Assembly: GCF_028657195.3 (NCBI RefSeq)
Contig: NZ_JANCPR020000038.1
Location: 22,502 to 86,501 of the forward strand
From: Streptomyces iconiensis
GTDB taxonomy: Bacteria; Actinomycetota; Actinomycetes; Streptomycetales; Streptomycetaceae
Length of the DNA stretch: 64,000 nt
Direction of reading: 5' to 3'
A program made the translations under genes and the position numbers. This document shows positions 22,927 to 30,778 of this stretch, in pieces (position 1 is the stretch's first letter; each line of letters starts with the position of its first letter). Below the pieces are notes generated by a model. That model was not told where the DNA came from. It saw only the letters and a list, made by a program, of their open reading frames with translations, and made no database searches.

Positions 22927-25070
22927 CACGTCTCCCCCTCCGGTGAAGTTGGCGGTGAAGTGCCCTCGGTCTGCTGGCCGGGCTTGTGGGGTGTGATGCG
23001 ACGCAGTCCTTCGCGGATGTGCTCGGCGTCCTTCGGGCTCACGGTGGAGGCGATCTCCAGGGCTTGCGTGAAGAGCTGCTGGGCGCGCTCGGGTTGGTGC
23101 TGTTCCTCGGCGGTGCAGCCGAGCATGTGCAGGGCGCGGGCCTGCCAGCGCGCGGAGCGCAGCGCCCGGAACTCTCCGAGCGCCTCCTCAAGGAGCCCGG
23201 TCGCCTTCTCGAAGTCCCCGCCGCGCGCCCAGGCCCGTCCGAGCCAGGCGGTCGCGCGGGCTGTGTCGAAGACGTCGGGGACCTGGGACAACTCGGTGCG
23301 GGCGAAGGTGAGGTGGCCGATGGCTTGCCCGGCCCGCCCGGCTTCGAGGTGGACCAGGCCGAGGGTGAGGTGGGAGAGGCCGACGCCGCGCCGGTAGCCG
23401 AGGCGTTCACGGATGGTGATCGCTTCTTCCAGGACGGCGCTCGCCAACTGGCCCTCGTGCTGCGCGTGGTGGCAGACGCCGAGCTCGTGGAGGGCCTGGG
23501 CTTCACAGCGGGCGTCGCCATCCTCGCGAGCGAGTCGCAAAGCGTCCGAGGCACGTTCCGCGGCCTCCGTGTAGCGCCCCGCCCCGCGCAGGCCGATAGC
23601 AAGGGTGGTGAGCATCTCGCGCTGTGCTCCTCGGTGCCGGCAGCGGCCCGCGGCGGTCAGTCCCCGGTAGTGCAAGTCCAGCCACAGCTCCAGAGGCCGC
23701 GTCCGGTGGAACAGAGGCCAGGCACTGTGCACGAGCTGCCACACCAAGGAGTCCCAGCCCCGCGTCTCGGCTGCCCGCACCCCGGCCTCCAAGTCGCTCT
23801 GGTGGCTCTCCAGCCACCTCATAGCGCCCTCCTCGTCGTCGAACGGGAAGGGCTGCGAGGACGGATACTCCACGTCGCGGTCCATGGGCTGGTGCGCGGG
23901 GGTGAGCAGATTCTCGGCACGGGTGAAGGTGAGCAGGAGCCAGTCCAGCCAGCGCCGGGCGGCCTCGGTCATGGACGCCTCGTTCTCGTCCTCGGCGACG
24001 CACCGCTTGGCGTGCGGGCGGACCTCGTCGTGAAGCCGGAAGCAGGCGCCTCCTCCGGGGTGCTCGCCCTGGCTCTCCAGGAGCCGCACGTCAGCAAGCG
24101 CCCGAAGCTGCCACGCGGCTTCTTCCGGAGCCAGCGCACAGGCGGCGGCCGTGGTGCCGACATCGATGACGATGTGGGGAAGCGCGCCGAGGAGCCGATA
24201 GACGCGAGCGGTCCGGTGCGGGAGTTCCTGATACGTCGTGTGCACGGTGGTGGTCACAGAAGGAGTCCCTACGTCGATCCGGTGGTCGGTTCGGGCGTGT
24301 GCCGCGACGGTCGCCACCGACACGTCCGGCAGGGCGACGAGCCGGGAGGCCGCCACACACAGCGCGAGCGGCAGGTGTCCGCACCGGCCCGCCAGCTCTT
24401 CGAGAGCGGCCCGTTCGCGGGCGACTCGTTCCTCCCCCACCAGCCGCGCGAGGAGTTGGGTGGCGGCCGCTTCGGCAAGCGGCTCCAGCCGATGGATGCG
24501 CGCGCCCTCGGCTACCAGATCGGTCAACGGCCGACGAGCGGTGACAGCGATCAAGTGGCCCTGGCCACCAGGCAGCAACGGGCGAACCAGAGCGGCGTCG
24601 GCCGCGTTGTCCAGGAGCAGAGCCAGGCGGCGACCGGCCGTGACAGAGCGCCAGAGCGAGGTCACCTCGTCCAGATCACCGTCGATACGGGTAAGGCCGA
24701 GTGCGCGCAGGAACCGGCGCAGCACCGCCCCGGGCCGCACGCCCCGGCCGCCACCGAGATCGGCGTAGAGCTGGCCGTCGGGGGTGTGCTCCTCCTGCGC
24801 GCGTAGCCACCGGGCGGCGAGCGCGCTCTTGCCCACTCCACCCACCCCGGTGATGACCACCGTCGCGGACGCGTAGGAAGAACGCTCGCCGAGCGCGGCG
24901 TCCAGACGCTCCAGGTCCGCTTCCCGGTCCGTCCACGCGGCCGTCACCGGGAAGAGCTGGCGGGGAGGCGGCGGGGAGGGCGCCTGGTGGTACAGGTGGA
25001 CGCCGCCGTGCACGACCCCCGCCTGGACGACAGGGCCGCGAACCGAGCCGCCGATGCTGTTCCTCTTCAC
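22923..25070 (-). CDS. NB-ARC/TPR STAND ATPase
   Basis: 715-aa signalling ATPase. The N-terminus (SIGGSVRGPVVQAGVVHGG) is the glycine-rich strand region common before Streptomyces NB-ARC proteins. Walker A is GVGGVGKS at about 75-82 and Walker B LALLLDN at about 130-137; the NB-ARC motifs CGHLPLALCVAASRL and a winged-helix region follow. The C-terminal half (about 470-680) holds at least four TPRs (for example ALHELGVCHHAQHEGQLASA). It resembles the AfsR sensor part without a SARP DNA-binding domain. GTG 25070 overlaps the preceding small gene's stop and has AGAGGGGG upstream. It is likely a ligand or protein-sensing switch. Confidence 0.85.
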   Translation of the reverse strand: MKRNSIGGSVRGPVVQAGVVHGGVHLYHQAPSPPPPRQLFPVTAAWTDREADLERLDAALGERSSYASATVVITGVGGVGKSALAARWLRAQEEHTPDGQLYADLGGGRGVRPGAVLRRFLRALGLTRIDGDLDEVTSLWRSVTAGRRLALLLDNAADAALVRPLLPGGQGHLIAVTARRPLTDLVAEGARIHRLEPLAEAAATQLLARLVGEERVARERAALEELAGRCGHLPLALCVAASRLVALPDVSVATVAAHARTDHRIDVGTPSVTTTVHTTYQELPHRTARVYRLLGALPHIVIDVGTTAAACALAPEEAAWQLRALADVRLLESQGEHPGGGACFRLHDEVRPHAKRCVAEDENEASMTEAARRWLDWLLLTFTRAENLLTPAHQPMDRDVEYPSSQPFPFDDEEGAMRWLESHQSDLEAGVRAAETRGWDSLVWQLVHSAWPLFHRTRPLELWLDLHYRGLTAAGRCRHRGAQREMLTTLAIGLRGAGRYTEAAERASDALRLAREDGDARCEAQALHELGVCHHAQHEGQLASAVLEEAITIRERLGYRRGVGLSHLTLGLVHLEAGRAGQAIGHLTFARTELSQVPDVFDTARATAWLGRAWARGGDFEKATGLLEEALGEFRALRSARWQARALHMLGCTAEEQHQPERAQQLFTQALEIASTVSPKDAEHIREGLRRITPHKPGQQTEGTSPPTSPEGETW

Positions 25071-25285
25071 GAGGGCCACCCCCTCTCGGACACAGCGGGA
25101 ACAGGACGGCCGGACGGGGCGGACGGTCGGGCGGCCTCGTGGGACGTACGGAGCACGTGCAAGACGCGCACACGCCGGTCGAACGCGGCAGAGTCGGCAG
25201 CGCACAGGGAAGCCATCGGGTGGGTACCTCGACTCCGGCGGGCAATGGTCTGGAGTCTGGTGACGGCGCTCATCCAGTTGGTCAC
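25067..25285 (-). CDS. small coupled protein, 72 aa
   Basis: Starts at GTG 25285 in a GTGA overlap with the upstream gene and ends in a GTGA overlap with the NB-ARC gene, with AGGGGG five bases before the start. It begins TNWMSAVTRLQTIARRSRGT and continues into an Arg/Ala-rich helix (AAFDRRVRVLHVLRTSHEAA) and a Pro/Ser tail. No family recognised; double coupling is the evidence for a real gene. Confidence 0.5.
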   Translation of the reverse strand: MTNWMSAVTRLQTIARRSRGTHPMASLCAADSAAFDRRVRVLHVLRTSHEAARPSAPSGRPVPAVSERGWPS

Positions 25286-25671
25286 CAAGTCCCCCTGTTC
25301 GTCTTCCGCGCGACCGCGGGTGGAAGTTCGCCGCCGAGGCGCACAAGGACCCGCTTCAACAGGTCGGTATCGGTCGGCGGGGAACTGCGCAGCGCCAGAT
25401 ACGTCGCCCACTCGCGCTCTTCCTGAACGGACTGAGCCTCCGCGCTGCGACGCGCCGCGACCGCCAAGGTGCTCTGCGCCGCCCTCACGCGCGCGGCCAG
25501 ATCCGCCAGGCGGTCCGGCCGCATCCGGATCTCCACCCGCGCGGGGCGGTCCTCCCCTTCTTCTTCCGCGAAGGCCGCGTTGACCACGAGCCGCACCGGC
25601 AGGTCGGGGAAGCGGTCGGCGGCCAGATCGTCCCCGGTGAGCACGGTCAAAGTCACGGAGTCCCGCGCCAT
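25282..25671 (-). CDS. hypothetical protein with CU044-like coupling
   Basis: 129-aa protein starting at ATG 25671, which overlaps the HATPase stop (TGATG). An N-terminal strand region (MARDSVTLTVLTGDDLAADR, RPARVEIRMRPDRLADLAAR) is followed by a long charged helix (QSVQEEREWATYLALRSS) and a C-terminal helix. No domain recognised. Its position directly after an anti-sigma-like ATPase hints at a partner role, which is inference. Confidence 0.65.
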   Translation of the reverse strand: MARDSVTLTVLTGDDLAADRFPDLPVRLVVNAAFAEEEGEDRPARVEIRMRPDRLADLAARVRAAQSTLAVAARRSAEAQSVQEEREWATYLALRSSPPTDTDLLKRVLVRLGGELPPAVARKTNRGTW

Positions 25672-26147
25672 CAGGTCGCTCCTTCGACGGCGAGGGAGCA
25701 CCATGTCGTCGAGCCGTCCGGGCTGACGCCCCACTGCGTAGCGAACGCGGCGACCAGGAGCATGCCTCTGCCGGTCTCGTCGCCCACCCCGGCATCCCGG
25801 ACCCGCGCGGTGCCAGGCGAGCCGTCGTCCACGGCAATCAGCAAGCGGTCCGCAGTGATGACGAACCGGACGACGGTGTCGCTGCTTCCGTCCCCGTGCC
25901 GCAAGGCGTTGGTGACGAGTTCGCTGATGAGGAGCTGGGCGTTCTCGATCAGGCCCGGCATGCTCCAGTGGCGCAGTTTCGCGGCGCCGATCCGGCGGCA
26001 GCGCTCGACCCAACGGGCCTCGTAGCCAGGAACGGGGGCACCCGACGCCCTGGGAGTGCGCAAGATCCGCAGGCTCAGGTCGTCCCGGATGTCTTCGGCC
26101 AGGAGAGGGAGTTGTCCACCGCAAGGCTCCACCGCTGTCGCCGTCAT
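25671..26147 (-). CDS. anti-sigma-factor-like HATPase (RsbW type)
   Basis: 158-aa GHKL ATPase. The N box is ELVTNALRHGDGS (about residues 77-89), with the G1 region IAVDDGSPGTARV and G2-like ETGRGMLLVAAFATQWGV. There is no dimerisation or phospho-acceptor domain, as in RsbW/SpoIIAB anti-sigma kinases and in the many single-domain ATP-binding proteins of Streptomyces. ATG 26147 overlaps the upstream stop (ATGA). The partner could be a sigma or anti-sigma antagonist; none is in the window, but the neighbouring small proteins are candidates. Confidence 0.85.
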   Translation of the reverse strand: MTATAVEPCGGQLPLLAEDIRDDLSLRILRTPRASGAPVPGYEARWVERCRRIGAAKLRHWSMPGLIENAQLLISELVTNALRHGDGSSDTVVRFVITADRLLIAVDDGSPGTARVRDAGVGDETGRGMLLVAAFATQWGVSPDGSTTWCSLAVEGAT

Positions 26148-26722
26148 CGCTGCTCCTCAGGGATCTCGGGATACACCAGCGCGATGAAGCCGAAGTGGTC
26201 CTCGAACCACTGGAGCTGCGACTCGTACTCATCGCGGCGCGGGGTGATGGCGGACTGCGCGAGCGCGACGACACCGTCCGCGTAGCCGGACCGCACGTTC
26301 CGCCGCACGCGGCTCCAGCCCGACCGGACCGTCGGACGGGCAGGCCCGGTACGGTCCGTGATGATCTGCCGGGCCCCGACCAGCCAGCCCTCCCGTACAG
26401 CGAAGGCGCGCACCTCCCCCAGCGAGCGCGTGGGGACCTCCCCCGTGTGCGCGGTGAGCGCGTAGAGGCACACCCTCGGAGTCCGGCCCTTCTCCCTCAG
26501 CACCGCGACTTGGCGGGCCAGATTCGAACAGCGTCGCTTCATCGCACAGAGCCCCGGGTCGGGCCCCACCCCCATTGCTTGCGGAACGAGCCTCTGGCCA
26601 AAGGGCGACTCCCGGTCCATCCATTCCGCCGCTAACCGTGAGTGGGCGCCCGGAGCCGGGAGTACGGTCGCCTCGCCGTTCATCGAGGTGATGGTGGCGA
26701 CGGTAGTGGCGGGGGTCATCAT
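26144..26722 (-). CDS. recombinase-like hypothetical protein, operon head
   Basis: 192-aa protein (ATG 26722, or the next ATG at 26719, with GGAGGAG upstream). The central segment TRSLGEVRAFAVREGWLVGA plus IITDRTGPARP and the end (GVVALAQSAITPRRDEYESQ, then FGFIALVYPE) resemble the resolvase catalytic domain fold, but the catalytic Ser near the N-terminus is absent. It may be a decayed or repurposed recombinase-like protein that often pairs with HATPase genes in Streptomyces. It heads the coupled operon. Confidence 0.6.
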   Translation of the reverse strand: MMTPATTVATITSMNGEATVLPAPGAHSRLAAEWMDRESPFGQRLVPQAMGVGPDPGLCAMKRRCSNLARQVAVLREKGRTPRVCLYALTAHTGEVPTRSLGEVRAFAVREGWLVGARQIITDRTGPARPTVRSGWSRVRRNVRSGYADGVVALAQSAITPRRDEYESQLQWFEDHFGFIALVYPEIPEEQR

Positions 26723-27018
26723 GGCTCCTCCAGCGCATTGCTCTTGAGCCCCAAGAGGCCGCGGGCTGCCCCGGTGCACGTCCGAGCCCGGGTCTCTGTG
26801 GAAGGAAGCCAAGATTCCCGCTCGCAGGCGGAGGGCACCATGTCGCGGCAGGTACCACCTCATGCACGGTGGGCTGACACAGGTGTCACCGGCATGTCAT
26901 TCGGGACCCACATCGGTCCGATGGCGCCTTGGAGAAGGCGAGTTGGGCAATAGTGAGCTGCGGGGCCATTCACCTCACGCCCCGATCCTGATCAGCGGCC
27001 AGAAAGGCGAGCGCCAAG

Positions 27019-28350
27019 ATGACGGCCAGGACGCTGCTTCAACAGCTCGTATCGGAGCGGGGATGGACATATGCCATGTTCAGACGCGCCTACGAGCAGG
27101 CTGCCCGGGAACTTGCAGCAGCCGCAGGACAGGCCCCGTCGACCGCGACTGTCGAAGAGCAGACTTTCCGGCGTTGGACGTCAGGTCGTGTAAAGGGCCT
27201 CCCGAATCTACCGGCGCCACAGGTGCTGGAGCACATGTTCGGGTTCTCCGCTCGCCAGCTCCTGGGACCACCAGAGACGCTTCCGGCCCCGCCCCACCAG
27301 CACGTGCTTCTACCGAACGAAAGCGAGCTCACGATGACTGCTCGGGACGCAGCGGCACACGCCACCGGCGCCGCTTCCCTCAGCGTGCCAGACATGACGC
27401 TCGACCAGCTCGACGACGACGTTGTAGCTCTGGCGCGCGAATACAACCGCACATCCCCCAGCGAGGTGTACCGACGTGCGAAGGAACTCTTGAACCTCGC
27501 CCAGGCCTTTCTGGAACGTACAGAGGTACCTCGGCAAAAGAAACGCGCGTACCTGGCCGCTGGCCAGTCGGCCGCCCTCCTGTCAGCGATCAGCTTTGAC
27601 CTGGGGGCACTGCCCCCTGCCGTATCGCTTGCACGCACCGCCGCTCTCTACGGAAAGGTCATCGAGCACGGTCCGCTGCAGGCGTACGCGCACGGTGCAC
27701 TCGCCTTTCTCGCCTTCTGGGACGGCCGCCCAGCAGAGGCGGTACGGCTTGTCCGAACCGCCCGCGAATTCGGTGGGCTGGGCGACACCGCTCGTATCCG
27801 TCTCAACGTGATCGAGGGACGGGCCTTCGGCCATCTGCGCGATCAAGCCGCCGCTGAGCAGGCCATCGGGAATGCCTTGTCCCTGAGCACCGGCACACGC
27901 GATGAACTCCACGACGACATCGGCGGGGAGTTCGGGTTCCCGCAGGATCGTGTCGCGATGAGCAACGCCACCACGTACCTCCTGCTCCGCGATGCCGAAG
28001 GCGCTGAAGAGGCGGCTGCCGCCACCTTGGACCTCCTGGCATCCCGCCCAGAAGCGCAGCGACCGATCCTCATCTCCTCCCAGGCTTCCGTCGACCTTGC
28101 CCGCGCCCGGTTGCTACGCGGCGAACTCGCGGGCGCTCACGAGGCTCTTGAACCGGTCTTCTCCATCCCCACCGAGTGGCGGGTGGCAGGCACCGTGGAG
28201 CGCCTCGCGGCCGTCCGAACCGAGCTGTGCCGGTCGGACTTCAATGGGGCGGCCGAAGCGAACGCGCTGGGCGAACGGATTGAGGAATTCACCTCCACAG
28301 CCGCCGCGCAGAAGCTCGGTCTCGCCACCCCACTCGCCATCGAAGGCTGA
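27019..28350 (+). CDS. TPR-type transcriptional regulator
   Basis: 443-aa protein divergent from the coupled operon (296 bp away). Residues 1-75 are helix-turn-helix-like (LLQQLVSERGWTYAMFRRAY, FRRWTSGRVKGLPN). Residues about 130-430 form a TPR superhelix (ALAREYNRTSPSEVYRRAKE, GHLRDQAAAEQAIGNALSL). This is the usual Streptomyces layout of a DNA-binding domain with a TPR sensor. ATG 27019 is preceded by GGCGAG. Position suggests control of the neighbouring operon. The 26723-27018 gap contains its promoter; no distinct operator was recognised. Confidence 0.75.
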   Translation: MTARTLLQQLVSERGWTYAMFRRAYEQAARELAAAAGQAPSTATVEEQTFRRWTSGRVKGLPNLPAPQVLEHMFGFSARQLLGPPETLPAPPHQHVLLPNESELTMTARDAAAHATGAASLSVPDMTLDQLDDDVVALAREYNRTSPSEVYRRAKELLNLAQAFLERTEVPRQKKRAYLAAGQSAALLSAISFDLGALPPAVSLARTAALYGKVIEHGPLQAYAHGALAFLAFWDGRPAEAVRLVRTAREFGGLGDTARIRLNVIEGRAFGHLRDQAAAEQAIGNALSLSTGTRDELHDDIGGEFGFPQDRVAMSNATTYLLLRDAEGAEEAAAATLDLLASRPEAQRPILISSQASVDLARARLLRGELAGAHEALEPVFSIPTEWRVAGTVERLAAVRTELCRSDFNGAAEANALGERIEEFTSTAAAQKLGLATPLAIEG

Positions 28351-28352
28351 CG

Positions 28353-29384
28353 TCAGTCGACCAGCTTCGCCAGGATCTCTGCCTCCCTGACCCCCGACAT
28401 TCCGTGCTCCGCCCACCGCGGGTGTTCAACAGGCGTGCCCCCTGTTCGAAGCCACTGCCAGGTGTCCGCGACGGTATCCGCGAGCGGCCGACACCACAGC
28501 CCGGCTGCCTGAGCCCGGCTGGAGTCAACTCGCCAGGCCCCAGCGTTGGTCCGCCACAGCGGAAGCTCGGTCCACTGCTTCACACCATGGTCGATCAAGA
28601 GGGCATCGGACGCCCAGACGAGATGCCCAGAGCTTCCGGTGACTTCGAGACACGCGTTCAGGAACCCTCCCATCGTCGCGTGCCCCATGGGAGCTGTGAC
28701 GTTGTACGAACCGCCCCCGGCAGCTTGGGCTTGTTCAAGAGCGAAATCAGCGAGGTCCCGGACGTCGATGGGCTGAACCCCCTTGTCCGGGGCCCCCGGA
28801 GCGAGCATCGGACCGCCGCTCCTCGCCCTGTGCAACCACCAGGGAAGGCGCCCCACATATTCACCAGGCCCCAGAATGACCCCGGGCCGCAGGATCGACA
28901 CCCGGTCGGCACTGAACGTGGTCAGGGCCGCTCGCTCCGCGCCCGCCTTCTGCCGCCCGTAGTACCAATCCGGACCATCCCAGTCCGCGGGCAGGCGACC
29001 GTACTCGATGTCGGCGTCGGCCGGCCCGTCCAGGAGCTCCGAGGATTCCGTCAACGGCTCGTCCGGCCAGCCCCGGTACGCATTCACGGTGGAGACGAAG
29101 ACGTAGGCTCCTGCCGCCTGCTCCAGAGACCTCGCTCCCGCCAGCACATCACGCGGAGCAAGCTCGGAAGCAGAGGTATCGATCACAGCGTCCCACGGCC
29201 CGTGAACGGCAAGGTCCGCTACGTCCGCCGGGACCGTGCGATCTCCACGGATCTCCGTCACCCCTTCCGGGGCCACTCCGGAACGCCCCCGATTGAAAGC
29301 GGAAACCTCCCACCCCCGCTCAAGAGCTGCCTGGGCAACAGCCCGGCCCAAGAACCAAGTTCCGCCCAACACAAGGATTCGCAT
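28353..29384 (-). CDS. NAD-dependent epimerase/dehydratase
   Basis: 343-aa extended short-chain dehydrogenase. The N-terminal Rossmann loop is GGTWFLG (residues 7-13), the active-site Tyr-Lys pair appears as YYGRQK at about 140-145, and Thr/Ser in FVSTVN completes the triad. The substrate is probably a nucleotide sugar or similar metabolite. It is convergent with the TPR regulator (2-bp gap) and does not obviously belong to the lanthipeptide locus. It may be cargo or insertion-adjacent. Confidence 0.85.
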   Translation of the reverse strand: MRILVLGGTWFLGRAVAQAALERGWEVSAFNRGRSGVAPEGVTEIRGDRTVPADVADLAVHGPWDAVIDTSASELAPRDVLAGARSLEQAAGAYVFVSTVNAYRGWPDEPLTESSELLDGPADADIEYGRLPADWDGPDWYYGRQKAGAERAALTTFSADRVSILRPGVILGPGEYVGRLPWWLHRARSGGPMLAPGAPDKGVQPIDVRDLADFALEQAQAAGGGSYNVTAPMGHATMGGFLNACLEVTGSSGHLVWASDALLIDHGVKQWTELPLWRTNAGAWRVDSSRAQAAGLWCRPLADTVADTWQWLRTGGTPVEHPRWAEHGMSGVREAEILAKLVD

Positions 29385-29621
29385 GCCCCCGATCCTGCCC
29401 GCCGAGCCATCTGCGATGCCAAGACGAACTCAGGGTGAGTACGAAGGGCGTTCAGACTGTGCTTACCCACAAACCTCACCGCTCCATGGGAGTGCCGCCG
29501 ACTCCTGCTCGTCTGGAGCGAGCCCACGGGGCTTGAGCGGAACTTCAGGAAGGTGCACTGCCCAAGGATGCCTTGCCTGGGCGATCGAGCCACCACGCCG
29601 AAGAGCTTCATACACAGACCA

Positions 29622-29962
29622 GAAGTGGCGGTCGCCCAGAAGCAGGACCAGCGCTGGATTCTGTACAACACCGCGACCCTGACGAAGACCGATGGCGGCG
29701 TGGTCGGGGCCGGGGAGCCGCAGCGCGACACGAAGGTCTTCCCCTGGGCACAGTTCGCACGGAAGGGGACCGGCCACCGGGTCACGGTCGTCAACGTGCA
29801 CCTGGCCCACGGCGACGGCCCCGGCAGCGGCAGCGGCAGCGGCAGCGGCAGGGAGTGGACCGGCTGGCCGAGGAGATTACCCGGCAGACCCCGTTGGGCA
29901 CCTGCACCGTCCTCGCTGGGGACTTCAACTCCACCAGGAACGACGACACGGCCGGGACGTAG
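29622..29962 (+). pseudogene. broken EEP-fold protein remnant
   Basis: In one frame, QRWILYNTATLTKTDGGVVG through RVTVVNVHLAHGDG corresponds to the middle of an EEP domain. After a run of GGCAGC repeats at about 29822-29855 the reading frame shifts, and in the next frame LAEEITRQTPLGTCTVLAGDF continues the domain to a stop at 29960. The N-terminus and catalytic C-terminus are missing. The six-base repeat expansion is the likely site of the frameshift. 29385-29621 holds no gene. Confidence 0.6.
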
Positions 29963-30118
29963 TCGAACACCACCCTCGCCGCCATCCGGGCCCCGGTCGA
30001 GCACGGCCTCGCCCATATCAAGAACTGGAGCGTGCTCAGCAAGGTTTGCACCGACCCGACATGGGCGACCAGCCTGGTCAGGGCCCTGCTGGTCTTGACG
30101 GACCGCGAAATCACGCGT
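29963..30118 (+). pseudogene. transposase C-terminal remnant
   Basis: Directly after the stop of the EEP remnant, the same frame reads TTLAAIRAPVEHGLAHIKNW and ATSLVRALLVLTDREI, which is the C-terminal end of DDE transposases of IS5-like families (ERGLAHLKNWRVL pattern). No terminal repeat or upstream catalytic part is present, so this is a deletion remnant of an insertion sequence. 30119-30244 shows nothing further. Confidence 0.6.
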
Positions 30119-30244
30119 CAACCGACGGTCTTCACCGAAGTCACCCGCCCCCGACCAGTACGAGCTCCTCAAGCCTCACGCACGCCAGAGCTCTCACCTG
30201 CAACTCAAGGATGCACACCTCTCAATGGGCGCTCAACGAATGCC

Positions 30245-30757
30245 CTATGCGATCAGGCCGAAGCCGGTTCCGCAGGTCTCTCCTACGCCGACACGAGCGA
30301 TAGGCCAGGCATACATCACCTGCATGCCGGAGCGGGTTGCCATCCGCCTCACTCGGAGGTCCAGCGTCATCCCACGGCGTTCACGGGACTCCATCTCCGC
30401 TGCCGACTTGAGCGAGGACGCGAACTCCTCAGAGCTGGAGGCAAGAGCGAAGTAGCCCAGAGCCGGAGCTCGCACCAGGCGAAACACGATACGACTGACT
30501 TCCCTCCCCCATGCATCCAGTTCGGCCCCCAGCTCGACTTCTGCGTGAGCAATGGGTATCTGGGCCTGTGGGAGGGTGGTGTGAAACTCATGTTCCCCCT
30601 GACGCAGCGTTTCGCCCCCGTACGCCAGTGCAACGGCGTTGGCCGAACTCTCATTCAGGGTCTCCAGCGTCCAAGCAGGCACAGCCAGGGCGCCGCCCGT
30701 TGTGTACCGGCCAGCCGACAAGCGGCCCCGAATCTCGTCTCCTTGGATATTCGACAT
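30245..30757 (-). CDS. candidate recombination directionality factor
   Basis: 170-aa protein 21 bp downstream of the integrase on the same strand, start ATG 30757 with GGAACGGAG upstream. Its layout, GRLSAGRYTTGGALAVPAWT, then a beta-rich middle with an acidic GAELDAWGRE turn, then VRAPALGYFALASSSEEFAS and a terminal strand pair (RRGMTLDLRVRRMATRSG), recalls the directionality factors of the phiC31 gp3 family, from memory of that family. If so it switches the integrase from integration to excision. Without a search this is a structural resemblance plus location. Confidence 0.45.
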   Translation of the reverse strand: MSNIQGDEIRGRLSAGRYTTGGALAVPAWTLETLNESSANAVALAYGGETLRQGEHEFHTTLPQAQIPIAHAEVELGAELDAWGREVSRIVFRLVRAPALGYFALASSSEEFASSLKSAAEMESRERRGMTLDLRVRRMATRSGMQVMYAWPIARVGVGETCGTGFGLIA

Positions 30758-30778
30758 GGTTTCTCCGTTCCTGGCTGC

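Noticed and set aside
29820..29856. Coding Gly-Ser linker
   Set aside because: The GGCAGC run is followed by a frame change and truncated domain, so it marks decay of the gene rather than a functional linker.
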